Source: Hydractinia symbiolongicarpus (taxonomy: Eukaryota > Cnidaria > Hydrozoa > Anthoathecata > Hydractiniidae). Taken from it: a stretch of DNA of 64,000 bases. The notes under the pieces were generated by a model. That model saw only the letters and a program-made list of their open reading frames with translations. It was not told the origin of the DNA and searched no databases. The translations under genes and the position numbers were made by a program. Location of the stretch: NCBI RefSeq assembly GCF_029227915.1, contig NC_079882.1, positions 8,742,001-8,806,000 of the forward strand, read 5' to 3'. This document shows, one piece after another, positions 23,346 to 36,900 of the stretch; position 1 is the first letter of the stretch; each line of letters starts with the position of its first letter.

Positions 23346-25330
23346 ACATTATTCCGCAGTAGAAACAAGTGTTCTCCCTGGAAATGACGTATCAAAATTT
23401 CTAAAGTAGACCAATTAATGCAAAGTGATCACATATTGAAAAAAACAACAATTGAGGTTGAGTATACATCCATTTACCAATAGAAATGATATTATGGCAA
23501 AATACTCTTCTGCGAAATGATACATCAAAAGTCCTACATTAAAAGTCCTCAAGCACGCCAATCAAGAGAAGACTTTATACTTTAAACTAAACAAACACTG
23601 ATGTTGGATACACGTCAATACACAAAGAGACACTATATTTTGGGCAAGTACCTTGCCGCGATATAAAAAAATGAAAGTTCTAAAGCAGACTAATCAATGT
23701 GTAGACTTTACACTGTAATTGAACAAATATTGAGGTTGGATACACATCCATCCACCAATAGAAGTCATATTTGACTAAATACCCTCCAAGAAAATGACAC
23801 ATCAAAAGTCCCAAAGCAGACCAATCGAAGGAAAAACTATTCACTATAAACCAAACCAACACTGATGTTGGATAACAATCCATTCACAAATAGACACTAT
23901 ACTTTGGACGAATACGCTTCCGCGAAAAGATGAAGCACGCCAATCAAGAGAAGACTTTACGCCTTAAATTAAACATTCAGTGAGGTTGGGTGCACATCTA
24001 TGCACCAATAGAAACAATATTCTGGACAAATACCCCCTCGCAAATGACACAGTAAAAGTCTTAAGCTGTTAGATTTGAGGAAAGATGTATAGTATGCACT
24101 AAAAAGGCGGTTTTGTTCTATACCTATGCACATGCAATAGAGACGACAGTGATAGCTTGGATAAGACTATTTAAAAAATGACCTAATAGATCTATTCAAA
24201 TAAAGCCTCCCTAAACCAGTAAGTAAATGGGATATTCTACAATACATGGCTAAAAAACAACCTGGATGAAAGTAAAGGTCGAAATCCTAGCAGAAAAATT
24301 AAAAGAAGTCTGTAAATGTGAGACACATCCATACGTCATTTAAGGTAACACTTTTAGAAGTTGAGGTATGTGCAAAATAAGATCTGAGATATTTTAAAAG
24401 ACCAATCAAAGAGAAAATTTTATACTTTACCCTTCACAAACACTTATGCTGGAAATACATCCATACACAAATAGAAACAATTTTATGGAGAAATACCCTC
24501 CCTGGAAATGACGCATCAACAGTCCTAAAGCAGACCAATCAATGCGAAGGCTTTACAATATAAACCAATCTGAGGGAACACGTTGCACTATAGAGGTATT
24601 GAGGTAGGGTACAAATCCATCCACTAATAGAACAGATATTTTGACAAAATACCAAAACTGCATTCTGGACAAATATCCTCTCGCGAAAAAACATATTAAA
24701 AGTCTTAAGGCAATACATTGAACAGACAGCAGTGTGCTATACCCACTCATACTTCATTAGAAGCGATTCTATGTTCATTCGAGCTGACATTATTAGATGT
24801 CCTAAAACATGACAATCTGAGGGAAGACAATATACTATACATTAAACAAGTGGTATTGTTCTATACTTATCTATACACCAAGAGATACGATGTTCTGGAC
24901 AAATACCTTCCTGCGTAATGACACATCAAAGGTCCGAAACCAGACCAATACACTACACAATATAGAATCTTAGATCCTTTAAAAGGGCAAATAAATTCAA
25001 AGGAAAACCATCTTCTGGTCAGTAATAAAGCAGAAATGCTGGACCCATTCATAAGTCAATGAAAAGGAAATTTTGCGAGAATTTTTAGCTCCATTGAAAT
25101 ATTAGATGCCCTAGCAGAACAAGACAAATAAAATATATGTACGATATATCACTAGAAAGATACTTTTAAGAAATATCGCGCGCGAAGAAGATAACGTTCT
25201 AGCAGACCATTTGAAGTAAATCTTTACTTTTGCAAAAAGGCAAATCGGATACCCATTCATAGCTACATCACTAAAGAGATATTCTGCGAAAGTAACCAAA
25301 CGCGGAATAAAGTATTAAATGCTCAAGCAC
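23346..25330 (-). repeat. Old degenerate inner repeat of the left arm
   Basis: About a dozen decayed units of roughly 130-170 bp, recognisable by ACATCCATACACCAATAGA, TTCTGGACAAATACCCTCC, AAATGACACATCAAAAGTC and AAGCAGACCAATCAA. The reverse complement of the same text occurs at about 33150-33960 in the right arm. No coding is seen. Confidence 0.7.
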
Positions 25331-27099
25331 AATAATTTAGTGCCCTAACCTCATAACTTCCCTTGTGTTAGGTTATAAATTATAAAACTTGGTATGGATG
25401 ATATCTGTCACATGACAATTAAAAATCATGATTCAAATGCTGACTTTGTCAGAATTTCTTTGCGGACGTCAGCATTATTTCTCTTGCATTTGTGTAGCTT
25501 ATGATAGATTTTTATTATTTTTTTTGTAAATATTGACAAAAATAATGTTAATTTTAATAATTATATAAACATTTTAGCTATTTTGGCTTACTTTAAGACC
25601 CTTCGTTTGAGGCGCCAACGCAGCAAATTTTATTCACATTTGAAAAGGGCAGTTTATTACTTTTATTTTATTTCATGATAGATTGATGTTTACTTTTTCC
25701 ATTTACAGTAACATAAATTTGTAAGGTTTAAACTTGACATATAGTTAGTTATAGTTACTTATAATAACTAAAAGAATATTTTTTACTTCAAAGAACTTTT
25801 TCCTACTTCAAAGAGAACTTTTTTACTTCAAAGGGGAAAATTTGTCATTGTTGCTTATTGAACATGTGTGATGATACTTCAAAGGGTTGATTGTAACAAT
25901 AGTCAACGTAATTGGATCAATTATATGCAATTACGTCGTGTATAAAATGTAAAAACATATTTCACCCATATAATTGGAGTAATTATATGATCGTAAAAAG
26001 GTTAAATATATATGCACACCACCTGGCGAAATTGTCAAAAAGAGAATAAGAGCCCTGGGGCGGGGTTGGATATCATATCTGAGAGCGCTAGGCCAACCAG
26101 AATAAATAACCAGCTATAAATAACAGTTCACAACGTTCTTCATAATTTAAAGTGGAAAAAGAAAAAGAAAAACATTAAAAATATGGTTTGTTTTGTTTTA
26201 ATATTACCTTTAAATTTAACGCAGGCAGACAGGGTGGTTTGGGGTTGTTTAAAATAATAACTCGGCAAACGATGTTTATCCGTTAAGTTACGATCGTTCA
26301 AAACTTTTTCTATTCATTAAATTTAGAAGTCCGTACGTTCCGAATTAAAATCAGGAATGACATACCTTATCAGAGAAATTACCAAAGGAACAAAATTAAC
26401 GACTACGAAATTAACACGAAAGAAATTAAAACAAGGAAAACATATATTATTTCTTTTGAAATATTTTTTATAGTGTTTACATATTTTAAACATTAGTTCA
26501 AACCATTATTATTCCAAAGTTAAGTTTGGTTCTCACAATAGGGATAACTCAGTTCCGTTTTCTTTTTACAAAATATGATAAAAACACTAAGAATTTTAGG
26601 GGTGCTGGCACTTTTTAAAAGATTTCCATCATATTTGGACTTTTTAAAATGTGCTGCCAGCCCCCTTAAAACATTCAGCGATTTTTATAATAATGATGAT
26701 TCGTATGATGCTGTTCCAACCTTTGAGATAATTGGTCTGAAAGGTAAATCGGCAACATCGTCTGTTTTAAGCTTGTGTACTTTGGCAGTACCATACAGTT
26801 TGCCAGGGGCTGAGTCAGTGGGATATACGCTCGTGGTGGAGAGCGGTCATGCACCAGTGACAAAGGACGATTCTACGATTCCTTTTAAAACCAAACAACT
26901 CAGCAATTATTACAAACTAGTCGTTAACCCGTGGAAGAATCCATGGGGTCGCCTGTCCTTTATATATCGCATTTCATGTTTTCGTAACAGGAAGCGTCTT
27001 TAATGGCAGACAGACAGACGACGGCTATTATTAAAGAGAAGAAGGACAACAGAAGCATTCCTTCACTTCTTACAGAATTTAAATGCTTCTAACCGCATT
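25331..27099. other. Transposon interior without recognisable coding
   Basis: AT-rich. Short direct repeats of TTTTTACTTCAAAG lie at about 25783-25840, and a fragment of the CCTGGG/GAGG repeat family (AGAGCCCTGGGGCGGGGTTG) lies near 26050. An ORF at 26575-27003 shows no homology and its 3' part is Helitron-like sequence. Confidence 0.4.
26917..27039 (-). mobile_element. Helitron-like copy nested in the giant transposon
   Basis: In + orientation it reads CTAGTCGTTAACCCGTGG, a hairpin partner ATCCATGGGG, GTCCTTTATATATCGC, GTTTTCGTAACAGG, then GACAGACAGACGACGGCTAT and TATTAAAGAGA. This is the reverse complement of the family consensus, with both ends recognisable. Confidence 0.6.
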
Positions 27100-27448
27100 T
27101 TTAACATGTCCACAACAGATTGTGCGTTTTTAACAGCTTTTGTAATTAAGATGCATCGAACCCGTTGATGATAATTTCTGCTTCGTTGCTTAAATAGTGG
27201 TAAAGTTGAACGATTCAGGAAGCGTGCACTGGTTTTAAATCTAACAACTTTGAGGAAATCTTCACATCCGCAGGATCAATGCCTCGTTTCAACTGAATTG
27301 CCACTTGATTTGAAAACTTTTCATTGTACAAACTTTGTTGTAATAAGAAATAACAAAAATCCAAAATAAACAAAATTTTCGTCGAACAAAATTTTTCGCG
27401 GACTAAAATGACGAAAACTTCAGGTGTCCGAAAAATTTTGTCGGACAA
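27100..27448 (-). pseudogene. KDZ-type transposase, C-terminal fragment
   Basis: The minus strand reads QVAIQLKRGIDPADVKISSK, then LLDLKPVHAS followed by a stop codon in place of the expected residue, then IVQLYHYLSNEAEIIINGF. The pattern (KP-x-HA-x-W, YHYL, GF) is typical of the C-terminal region of this group, where it precedes the end of the protein. Stops interrupt it. It lies downstream, on the same strand, of the N-terminal fragment at 31250-32600, so both probably belong to one decayed gene. Confidence 0.55.
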
Positions 27449-27488
27449 AAGTTAAAACACAGAAAACAGCCCGTCCAGCTAAAAAAAT

Positions 27489-28270
27489 CGCTCAGCAATT
27501 TTATTTTGCGGAATAAGTCTTCATAACAGTAATAAAAGGTGTAGCTACCTGCTTTTGGCATAAGAATTACTAATTAAGAATTTTGTTGTAGCTGGCTAAA
27601 CTGTATCACACATGCTTTTAGGCTTAATACGCTTTTCAAAAAAACTACATTGCATCTTTGGTTTACAGAACACAGAATACACTCTGTCAAAAGGCTAGGT
27701 AACTGTTACCCGCCGTTGAACACCCGGATGAGTAATTAATAAGAGCCGTCAACTGCGCCACATATTCAGATAAAGCGCTTTAGTAAAGTTATGTAGTATG
27801 TAGTAAATCAAATGAAGTGCACACAACTTTATGGTATGTCCAGTGTAATATGTTTTTCATCAATTAACTTTCTACAACTTAAGCTGAAATAAAAACACAG
27901 ATTACAATTTGTTGTTACCCCGTCATAGCAAAAACTTTCTGGCAAACCTTTTTTATTTTTCGGATAATGTTCCCGGTGAGTGTTAGCTGACCATTTAGTA
28001 CAGGTAAATAATGTGACACATCTATACAGATGTAATACCAGTTTACCATGTCACACATGAGTATAGGCGTAACACTATTTTTCAAAAGAACTTCATCGCA
28101 AATTCGGTTAAAAAAAGTCCAGGAAACCGCTGTTGTTATCATGTTCAGTTAAAAAAATACTCAGCAATTTTATTTTGCACCATAAGTTTTCATAACAGTA
28201 ATAAAAGTGGTAGCTGCCTAACTTTATTTAGCATAAGACTTAAGAATTGTGTTGCAGCCAAACTGCATTT
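27489..28270. repeat. Diverged direct duplication inside the giant element
   Basis: The block starting CTCAGCAATTTTATTTTGCG at 27490 returns at 28152 (CTCAGCAATTTTATTTTGCA), followed in both by CATAACAGTAATAAAAG, GTAGCT and CATAAGA. A second shared block (CACATG ... TTTTCAAAA ... CATCG) precedes it. The spacing is about 660 bp. The duplication is old. It may include transposase exon or intron sequence, since a minus-strand frame at 27915-28142 is open. Confidence 0.55.
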
Positions 28271-29101
28271 GACTACTTTCACTTTTTGGTCAGAAGTAGC
28301 TAAGGAGCTAGCTAGGTAAACACAACTTTAACATAAAAATAAATAATACTGGCTAGGATATAAAGCTGTTATACTAAACTGAATAGTAATAACCAAGGCT
28401 AGCTAGCTAGCTGATTGTAGAATGCTCCTTAAAAATCTTCGTTCCTAGCCAAAAATCAAGAAATTTTTGGGATTGAGATTTGTACTTAGCTACAAAACGT
28501 GAGAATATATTTATCTTAACATGTAAAAATATGTAAAAAAACAAAAATGAAAACCTTTTTGAAGACAAAAACAGAATAACCATCAATGCCACAGCTTCTA
28601 AAATGGCCGTAGCTCAGATTGCTTTATCTTTCCTTCACTGGTAAAAATCAGGTTCTGCGGGGTTTTTCCAAAATTTTCTGATAAAAGCCGCGCACAACCA
28701 TTTTGAATATACAGAATACGGCTATTATTAAAGAGAAGATGGACAACAGAAGTGATAACCATTAAAAGAAATAAACTAACACTAAATACACAAGAGAAAT
28801 CAGTGTCATTGAGGCTTTTTAACTAACTATACATAGATTTCCATAGATTGTAATGGCAATATAATATGTGTTACGGGTATGTTATGTGTGTTTGAGAATG
28901 TATTTACAGTCTCGGTGGATAAAGAAGTAAAAAAAATTGTTGGAAAAAAACTTCATAAAAGACTGCATGTAATGATTGCATGATCCTTCTCTAAAGTGAC
29001 CCTGTTCATTTAGGTGCAGTGATGGGTTGTATGAAGAAAAAAGTGCCAGTTTGTATAAGAATCGTGTTTTCAGTGTAAATTTAGCTGATTACTTATACAA
29101 G

Positions 29102-29640
29102 ACTAGTCGATAAAGCCCATGGGAAAATCCACTAAGGCAGAAGAACAATGGAAAAATAGGTTGCTTTAGATTTTTTGCTGACGTCAGCAGTGCATATACA
29201 AAAAGAAAATTGGTTAAAGTTAGTCATTCGTTGTCTGTAAGGTGTGGAGGTTGAAACGTTGACTAAAATAATGTATGGTATCGTATGTTTTTGAGAAACG
29301 CTTAGGGAGATATAAGGGCTTAAAAATTTTTCTGACGTCAGCAAAGTTCCTACCAAAAGTTCCAAAACAAATTTCTTCACAAATTCGTACACCCGTTGCA
29401 TTCATCGTGTAGATCTTAAAACGCTGATCAAGAAAATGTATAGGAACATGGACTTTTGACAAACGGTTGCAGAGAAATTGGGGTTTGAAGGTTTTGTGAT
29501 GACGTCCTCAACCTTTCCATTCCGAAACGGATTCGGGGACCCAGGCTTGGAAAACTTACCCAAATTGGTCCCGGGTGGTCCCTAGTTACTTACGCGGTGA
29601 AAAATCACTGACGTCACCACCTCGTTTTCAAGTTATTTGG
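29102..29640. repeat. Dispersed repeat with TGACGTCA motifs
   Basis: It begins with a Helitron-like CTAGTCGATAAAGCCCATGG, then shows imperfect direct repeats of about 170 bp carrying CTGACGTCAGCA, GAAACG(T/C)TGA and TTTTTGAGAAACG, and ends with a GTCCCGGGTGGTCCC-type block and CACTGACGTCACC. The minus-strand open frames here are repeat products. Confidence 0.45.
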
Positions 29641-29940
29641 CCTTAAAGCTTTAAGTGCACTGTAATGGCTTCATTTATTTAATATAGAATATTAACGTTA
29701 AAGTAGTCTTATTGACGTCGCGCCGTAACGTCCGAAAATTTAACATATTAGACATGCATTTTTCAGTTACTTCAAAGAAAATTTCGGTAAGATCATAGGA
29801 AAATTAACATATCCACTTTGCCTGTTATATATATATATATAATGTATATAAGATAAATGTTTATCATTCATTTATTTTTATGTTAAAAAATAATTATTTG
29901 AGGAAACTTATTTTTTTTAGGAAAATCTTTGTAAAACATT

Positions 29941-30990
29941 CACATAACTATTTAAGTAATTTTGTTTAGATAAATGCTGTAATGCCAAAAGGAAAATACT
30001 GGGTTAGGCAGCCAATGGTAAGTTTTTATTGAATTTGATTTGAGATTTGAAATTTGATTTGAGGTTTGATTTGAAAAAAAATATGAAAGTAATGTTGTGT
30101 AGTGGGTTGCACGTACTATTACTTTCAGTTAAAAAGTCCAAAAATCAACGTGACAGAAAATAATTAATTGGATATAACAATTTAATTGCTATGTTGTGCT
30201 TTTTTATGGTTTATAGAGAACAGACAAAAGATATTGCCGACAGAAACGATGGTGAAAGCATTAGAGAACAAAGAATCCTTACAACAAGTGAAGGTTAGTC
30301 CGAACATATTAACTGTTTTCATGTTAGAGAAATGCTCGAATGTTCGTTGTTATCAATCTCAAGAAACCCTTTCGTATTAACGAATAAGATTTGTTCCATT
30401 TTTATTTATCTTATCTTTAGTGAAGAAACTCAAAGTCGCGATAACCTAGATTCACAGCAAGCATGACGAATTCATGGTGGTTCAGTTAAGTTTAAAATAT
30501 GAAATTATTGATAGATTGACAATTTGTCAACCAGGCCTTAGCTTTTGCAATCTTAAAGTTAAAGTCCAATAGACAAGTAAAAATTAGGGCCTAAAAAATA
30601 CTTTTCCGTTCGACTTCCTTTTGAATATTTTTCATTTTGTGTCGCAGTGTAAAACGTTTGTAATATTTTTTTGCATATTGGGAAAAGCTGCCAAAAGGGA
30701 ACAAATCCATAGTTCAGCTTGTTTTGATTAACCACAAAAAAAGGTTAGGGATGAATTTCCCGTATTTAAAAGCAATCCATACACATTGTTTCATTGTTTC
30801 GGTCTTTGAAAAAAACACGTTTGGGGAGATAATTTACCCGCATTAAGAAGCAATCCATACAAGCAATCCATGATATTCAGTTCTTTTAGTAAATTCGGTC
30901 TTTAGAAAAAACATTTACGGAGATAATTTACCGTTATTAAGACGCAATCCATACATATAAAATTCAGTTGTTTTAGTAAATTCGATTTTT
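29941..30990. other. Transposon interior, possible short exons only
   Basis: A short ATG frame (MPKGKYWVRQPM) followed by GTAAGT at 30019, and an acceptor at about 30218 with MVKALENKES downstream followed by GTTAGT, could be small exons. Their phases do not join cleanly, and no protein family is recognised. Confidence 0.25.
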
Positions 30991-30998
30991 GAAATATG

Positions 30999-31230
<232 letters not shown>

Positions 31231-31249
31231 CACAGATAGAACAAGAAAA

Positions 31250-32600
31250 GGATGAAGCTATTCACAAATCGACGTAGCACGCTCGCGAAAAAAGAATGGA
31301 ATTTAAGTAAAATGCAGTGGTAAACTTATGAGTGTGAAAAAGCGCGTGTGTTGGTAGAATCTTGATTTTCTGTTCTGGACGTATTCGCTTAAAATGCACG
31401 CATGATCATAGAACATATCTAATGGGGCCTCTTCTAGATGTATATAAAAAGAAGTAGGTGCATCTTTTCGGCCTTCAATATGAAGTATGACGTGAAATCC
31501 ACAGCAGTGGCCATGTATTGGGTAGAACCAAAAGAACACAAACTTCATGTCTTGCTTGCTCACTTGTAGAAATGACTTTTGACAAACTTCAATAGGGACG
31601 TCGTCGTATTTGCTTGAGTTGCTGGAGTCGGCAGAAAATATCCTAACTTGCCGAATTTGTTTGCCATAATTTGAAGAATAAAAAACAAAGACCAAACTCA
31701 GCTGGATTGTAAGAACCTTCAAATAACTGCTCTTGTTGTATTTTAAAGGAATAAATTGTTTTCACAAAATATGCAGGGTACAAAGGTAAATTAATCACAT
31801 CGTTGCGTGGAAGACAATTTTGAGAGTGTTCTGAAGACTTAATAATTACATCTGCAATCTTTTGATAGAATTGTTGCTGGTAACAAAATTCCAGTACAGA
31901 CGAGCGAGTTCCCCTACCTACTTGACATGCAAATCTCAAATCTATAATAATGTTTACTGCACGGAATGGTATAAGAGTATCAACACAAGAATCGTTGGAC
32001 AACTGTTTAAAAACGGACGCTATTGCTTTTTTTTCATTTATGTTGGTATTATCAGATATCAAGCGGCAGTAAAGACCGACGGACATCGATGGCAAATGTG
32101 TGCGTAATTGCTCCTAATGGAAACATAATGCATCGTCACCTATTCGATTCTTTTCTGAGATCTCCCCAAAAACATTTTTTCGTACGTACAATAAGCTACG
32201 ATTAGGACGATATAATTCCCTATTATTGTCACTTTTGATGTTATAAAGCAACTGCCAAGCCTTCTAAAACGAGAAGAAATAACTTCGTCTGCTTGCAGGA
32301 TTTCTATTGGTTCTACAAATGCATTCTTGAACCCCATTCCATTCTTCCTACCGTCACATGAAAGCACGTTAGGTTTCCCATCACATTCTACGCATGTTTT
32401 CCGGAAATCAATATCCATGTGAGACGCTCAACCCAACTACTATGCTATGAATAATGGAACTGACATGAATTTTTCTTTTAGAACACGGCGACAATATCGA
32501 GCTTCCATTATTTTTATAACACCCCTGAAAGTAATTTTTTCGTTATTCACGGCCTCTGTAAACTCCCAACCTATTTCATAAACAGCGCAAATTTTAGAGA
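31250..32600 (-). pseudogene. KDZ-type transposase, N-terminal and catalytic-core fragment
   Basis: Read on the minus strand, in order: FTEAVNNEKITFRGV and FMSVPLFIA, MDIDFRKTCVECDGKPNVLS, CDGRKNGMGFKNAFVEPIE (the Cys-x2-Cys plus CDG motif), a segment ending NLPLYPAYFVK, the block FEGSYNPAEF, FVFFWFYPIHGHCCGFHVIL, EGRKDAPTSFYIHL, and FYDHACILSEYVQNR followed by RFYQHTRFF. The order Cys-cluster/CDG, HG-x-C-x-GFH, EGRKD, and YD-x-AC-x-L-x-EY-x-x-NR is that of Kyakuja-Dileera-Zisupton transposases, an RNase-H-fold group. At least three frameshifts and several stops near 32420-32460 and 31650-31720 break it. Confidence 0.75.
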
Positions 32601-33149
32601 ATCAATAATACCAACAGCATATTTAACTTAACATGTAAAAATATATAAAAAAACAAGGACAGACTTATCAACGTCAACGTTACGCAACTTTCAAAATGGC
32701 CGTAATAACACTGCTCTCTGCTTTACACATCCCTTTGTCGTGGCTGCCAAATCTCGGATTGGTTTTTCAAAAAAATCAGGCGTTGCAATTGAATGCTACA
32801 CGCGGGAGAATAAAACAAAGTCGGTAAATATATATCGCATTTGGTATTTTGTGCAGATAAAAGAATTTCGTGATTAATTAACAGGACGCGCTTTTCGCGG
32901 ACAAACAGGCAAAATACCGCTATTATTAAAAAGACTAACGATATCATACGTCTATTGGTTTTTCGGTCAGTTGCTCATAAAGTTGATCTTGTTAACTCAC
33001 CATATGATTTTTTAACAATAGCCAATAATACTTACATTATTTAGAACTATTCGCAGCTTTTGTACTCTGATCCTAACTTCAATGGAATATCAAATCTACG
33101 GAGACTCTTTAAATGAGATAAATTTTATACTTATGCCTTTTTGGAACAT
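32601..33149. other. Transposon interior, no coding recognised
   Basis: AT-rich sequence upstream of the transposase fragment on its own strand. A short repeat (ACCGCTATTATTAAAAAGAC, 32916-32936) resembles sequence at 27029 and 28718. No promoter could be identified. Confidence 0.3.
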
Positions 33150-33960
33150 CTTTGTTCCATGTAAATAGAAGTTTTGACTTTTAATTTGGAATTCTTCCAT
33201 ATCTGTTAAAAAAGTATTTTTTCTTTTTCCTAATGATACGTTATATTACTGACATGCCTTCTACAGAATTTCAGCCTAAGAGCCTTTGCCGATAAAAAGT
33301 TATGACCTGTGAAATTTTAACTACAAACAATGGAATAATTTCATCGTAAACGGCTCTAAACTTTAATGTGATATAGCTTCTCTACGGCAAGAGCTTCTTC
33401 AGTCGGACAAAAATCATTGGAACATTTAAATTTTTATGCATCTAAGAGATTTATTTGGTTTAAGAACTAATCAAGCTATACTATTGAAATACTGCCCCGA
33501 AAAAAAGACATAGAATTTACACTTTTGCATGGTCTGAAATAAAAAACACACGTAATGTCTTTGGATTGATTGGCCTGCTTTAGCGCTTTTGATGCGTCAT
33601 TTTCTGGGAGGACACTTGTTTCTACTGCTGCACGGATAAGTACATAACAGTAAAGCCCGGTAAATTTATAGTATAATGCCTTGCCTCAGATTGGCATTTT
33701 TTAGGACTTGTGATATGTAATTTCGCGGGGGTATTAGTCCAAAATATCTTTTCTATTGGCTATCGGTGGGCATAGAACACCACCGCCTGTTCAATATATT
33801 GTACAAAAACGCCTCTTTGTTTAGCCTGCAATAGGGCCGTTGTTATGTCTTGTTGCAAAAGGATATTTGAGCGAAATATCGTTTCTGTTTGTGTATGGAT
33901 GTGTATCCAACCTCAAACTTTGTCTACTTTATAAAAACAGCTTTCCGTAAATGGCAGTTA
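33150..33960 (+). repeat. Old degenerate inner repeat of the right arm
   Basis: Reverse-complement partner of 23346-25330. GGCCTGCTTTAGCGCTTTTG, GATGCGTCATTTTCTGGGAG and GACACTTGTTTCTACTGC match the left arm at about 23352-23420 in inverse. It is much shorter than its left counterpart, so the arms have evolved unequally. Confidence 0.65.
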
Positions 33961-36900
33961 TGCGAAATATTCTGGAATATTACGTTGGTTATGGCCATCG
34001 ACAGAAAAAATATGTAGTTTTTATGAAGCGACAGACATTATTATGAAGGTATTATGCAGTATTATGCGATATTACGTTGGTATGGCCATCGACAGAAAAT
34101 TTATGTGTTTTTTATGAATTATGAAGGTATTATGCAGTATTATGCAGTATTATGCGATATTACGTTGGTATGGCCATCGACAGAAAATTTATGTATTTTT
34201 TATGAATTATAAAGGTATTATGCAGTATTATGCAGTATTATGCGGATATTACGTTGGTATGGCCATCGACAGAAAATTTATGTGTTTTTTATGAATTATG
34301 AAGGTATTATGCAGTATTATGCAGTATTATGCGATATTACGTTGGTATGGCCATCGACAGAAAATTTATGTATTTTTTTATGAATTATGAAGGTATTATG
34401 CAGTATTATACAGTATTATGCGATATTACGTTGGTATGGCCATCGACAGAAAATTTATGTGTTTTTTATGAATTATGAAGGTATTATGCAGTATTATGCA
34501 GTATTATGCGATATTACGTTGGTATGGCCATCGACAGAAAATTTATGTATTTTTTATGAATTATGAAGGTATTATGCAGTATTATGCAGTTTTATGCGAT
34601 ATTACGTTAGTATGGCCATCGACAGAAAAAATATGTATTTTTTATGGAACGATAGAGAGTATTATGAAGGCATTATGCAGTATTATGCGATATTACGTTG
34701 GTATGGCCATCGACAGAAAAATTATGTGTTTTTTATGAATTATGAAGGTATTATGCAGTATTATGCAGTATTATGCGATATTACGTTGGTATGGCCATCG
34801 ACAGAAAATTTATGTGTTTTTTATGAATTATGAAGGTATTATGCAGTATTATGCAGTATTATGCGATATTACGTTGGTATGGCCATCGACAGAAAATTTA
34901 TGTGTTTTTTATGAATTATGAAGGTATTATGCAGTATTATGCAGTATTATGCGATATTACGTTGGTATGGCCATCGACAGAAAATTTATGTATTTTTTAT
35001 GAATTATGAAGGTATTATGCAGTATTGTGCAGTATTATGCGATATTACGTTGGTATGGCCATCGACAGAAAATTTATGTGTTTTTTATGAATTATGAAGG
35101 TATTATGCAGTATTATGCGATATTACGTTGTTATGGCCATCGACAGAAAATTTATGTACTTTTTTTGAATTATAAAGGTATTATGCAGTATTATGCAGTA
35201 TTATGCGATATTACGTTGGTTATGGATTATTGACAGAAAAAATATGTATTTTTTATGGAACGATAGAGAGTATTATGAAGGCATTATGCAGTATTATGCG
35301 ATATTACGTTGGTATGGCCATCGACAGAAAATTTTTGCATTTTTTATGTAACGACAGAGAGTATTATGAAGGTATTATGCAGTATTATGCGATATTACGT
35401 TGGTATGGCCATCGACAGAAAATTTATGTATTTTTTATGAATTATGAAGGTATTATGCAGTATTATGCGATATTACGTTGTTATGGCCATCGACAGAAAA
35501 TTTATGTACTTTTCTTGAATTATGAAGGTATTATGCAGTATTATGCAGTATTATGCGATATTACGTTGGTATGGCCATCGACAGAAAAAATATGTATTTT
35601 TTATGTAACGACAGAGAGTATTATGAAGGTATTATGCAGTATTATGCGATATTACGTTGGTATGGCCATCGACAGAAAAGTTATGTGTTTTTTATGAATT
35701 ATGAAGGTATTATGCAGTATTATGCAGTATTATGCGATATTACGTTGGTATGGCCATCGACAGAAAATTTATGTGTTTTTTATGAATTATGAAGGTATTA
35801 TGCAGTATTATGCAGTATTATGCGATATTACGTTAGTATGGCCATCGACAGAAAAAATATGTATTTTTTATGGAACGATAGAGAGTATTATGAAGGCATT
35901 ATGCAGTATTATGCGATATTACGTTGGTATGGCCATCGACAGAAAATTTATGTGTTTTTTATGAATTATGAAGGTATTATGCAGTATTATGCAGTATTAT
36001 GCGATATTACGTTGGTATGGCCATCGACAGAAAATTTATGTGTTTTTTATGAATTATGAAGGTATTATGCAGTATTATGCAGTATTATGCGATATTACGT
36101 TGGTATGGCCATCGACAGAAAAGTTATGTGTTTTTTATGAATTATGAAGGTATTATGCAGTATTATGCAGTATTATGCGATATTACGTTGGTATGGCCAT
36201 CGACAGAAAATTTATGTATTTTTTATGAATTATGAAGGTATTATGCAGTATTGTGCAGTATTATGCGATATTACGTTGGTATGGCCATCGACAGAAAATT
36301 TATGTGTTTTTTATGAATTATGAAGGTATTATGCAGTATTATGCAGTATTATGCGATATTACGTTGATATGGCCATCGACAGAAAATTTATTTATTTTTT
36401 ATGAATTATGAAGGTATTATGCAGTATTATGCAGTATTATGCGATATTACGTTGGTATGGCTATCGACAGAAAAAATATGTATTTTTTATGTAACGACAG
36501 AGAGTATTATGAAGGTATTATGCAGTATTATGCGATATTACGTTGGTATGGCCATCGACAGAAAATTTATGTGTTTTTTATGAATTATGAAGGTATTATG
36601 CAGTATTATGCAGTATTATGCGATATTACGTTGTTATGGCCATCGACAGAAAATTTATGTACTTTTCTTGAATTATGAAGGTATTATGCAGTATTATGCA
36701 GTATTATGCGATATTACGTTGGTATGGCCATCGACAGAAAAAATATGTATTTTTTATGTAACGACAGAGAGTATTATGAAGGTATTATGCAGTATTATGC
36801 GATATTACGTTGGTGTGGCCATCGACAGAAAAGTTATGTGTTTTTTATGAATTATGAAGGTATTATGCAGTATTATGCAGTATTATGCGATATTACGTTG

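Noticed and set aside
26575-27003. 142-residue ORF inside the giant transposon
   Set aside because: No recognisable motifs, and its 3' part is a Helitron-like copy.
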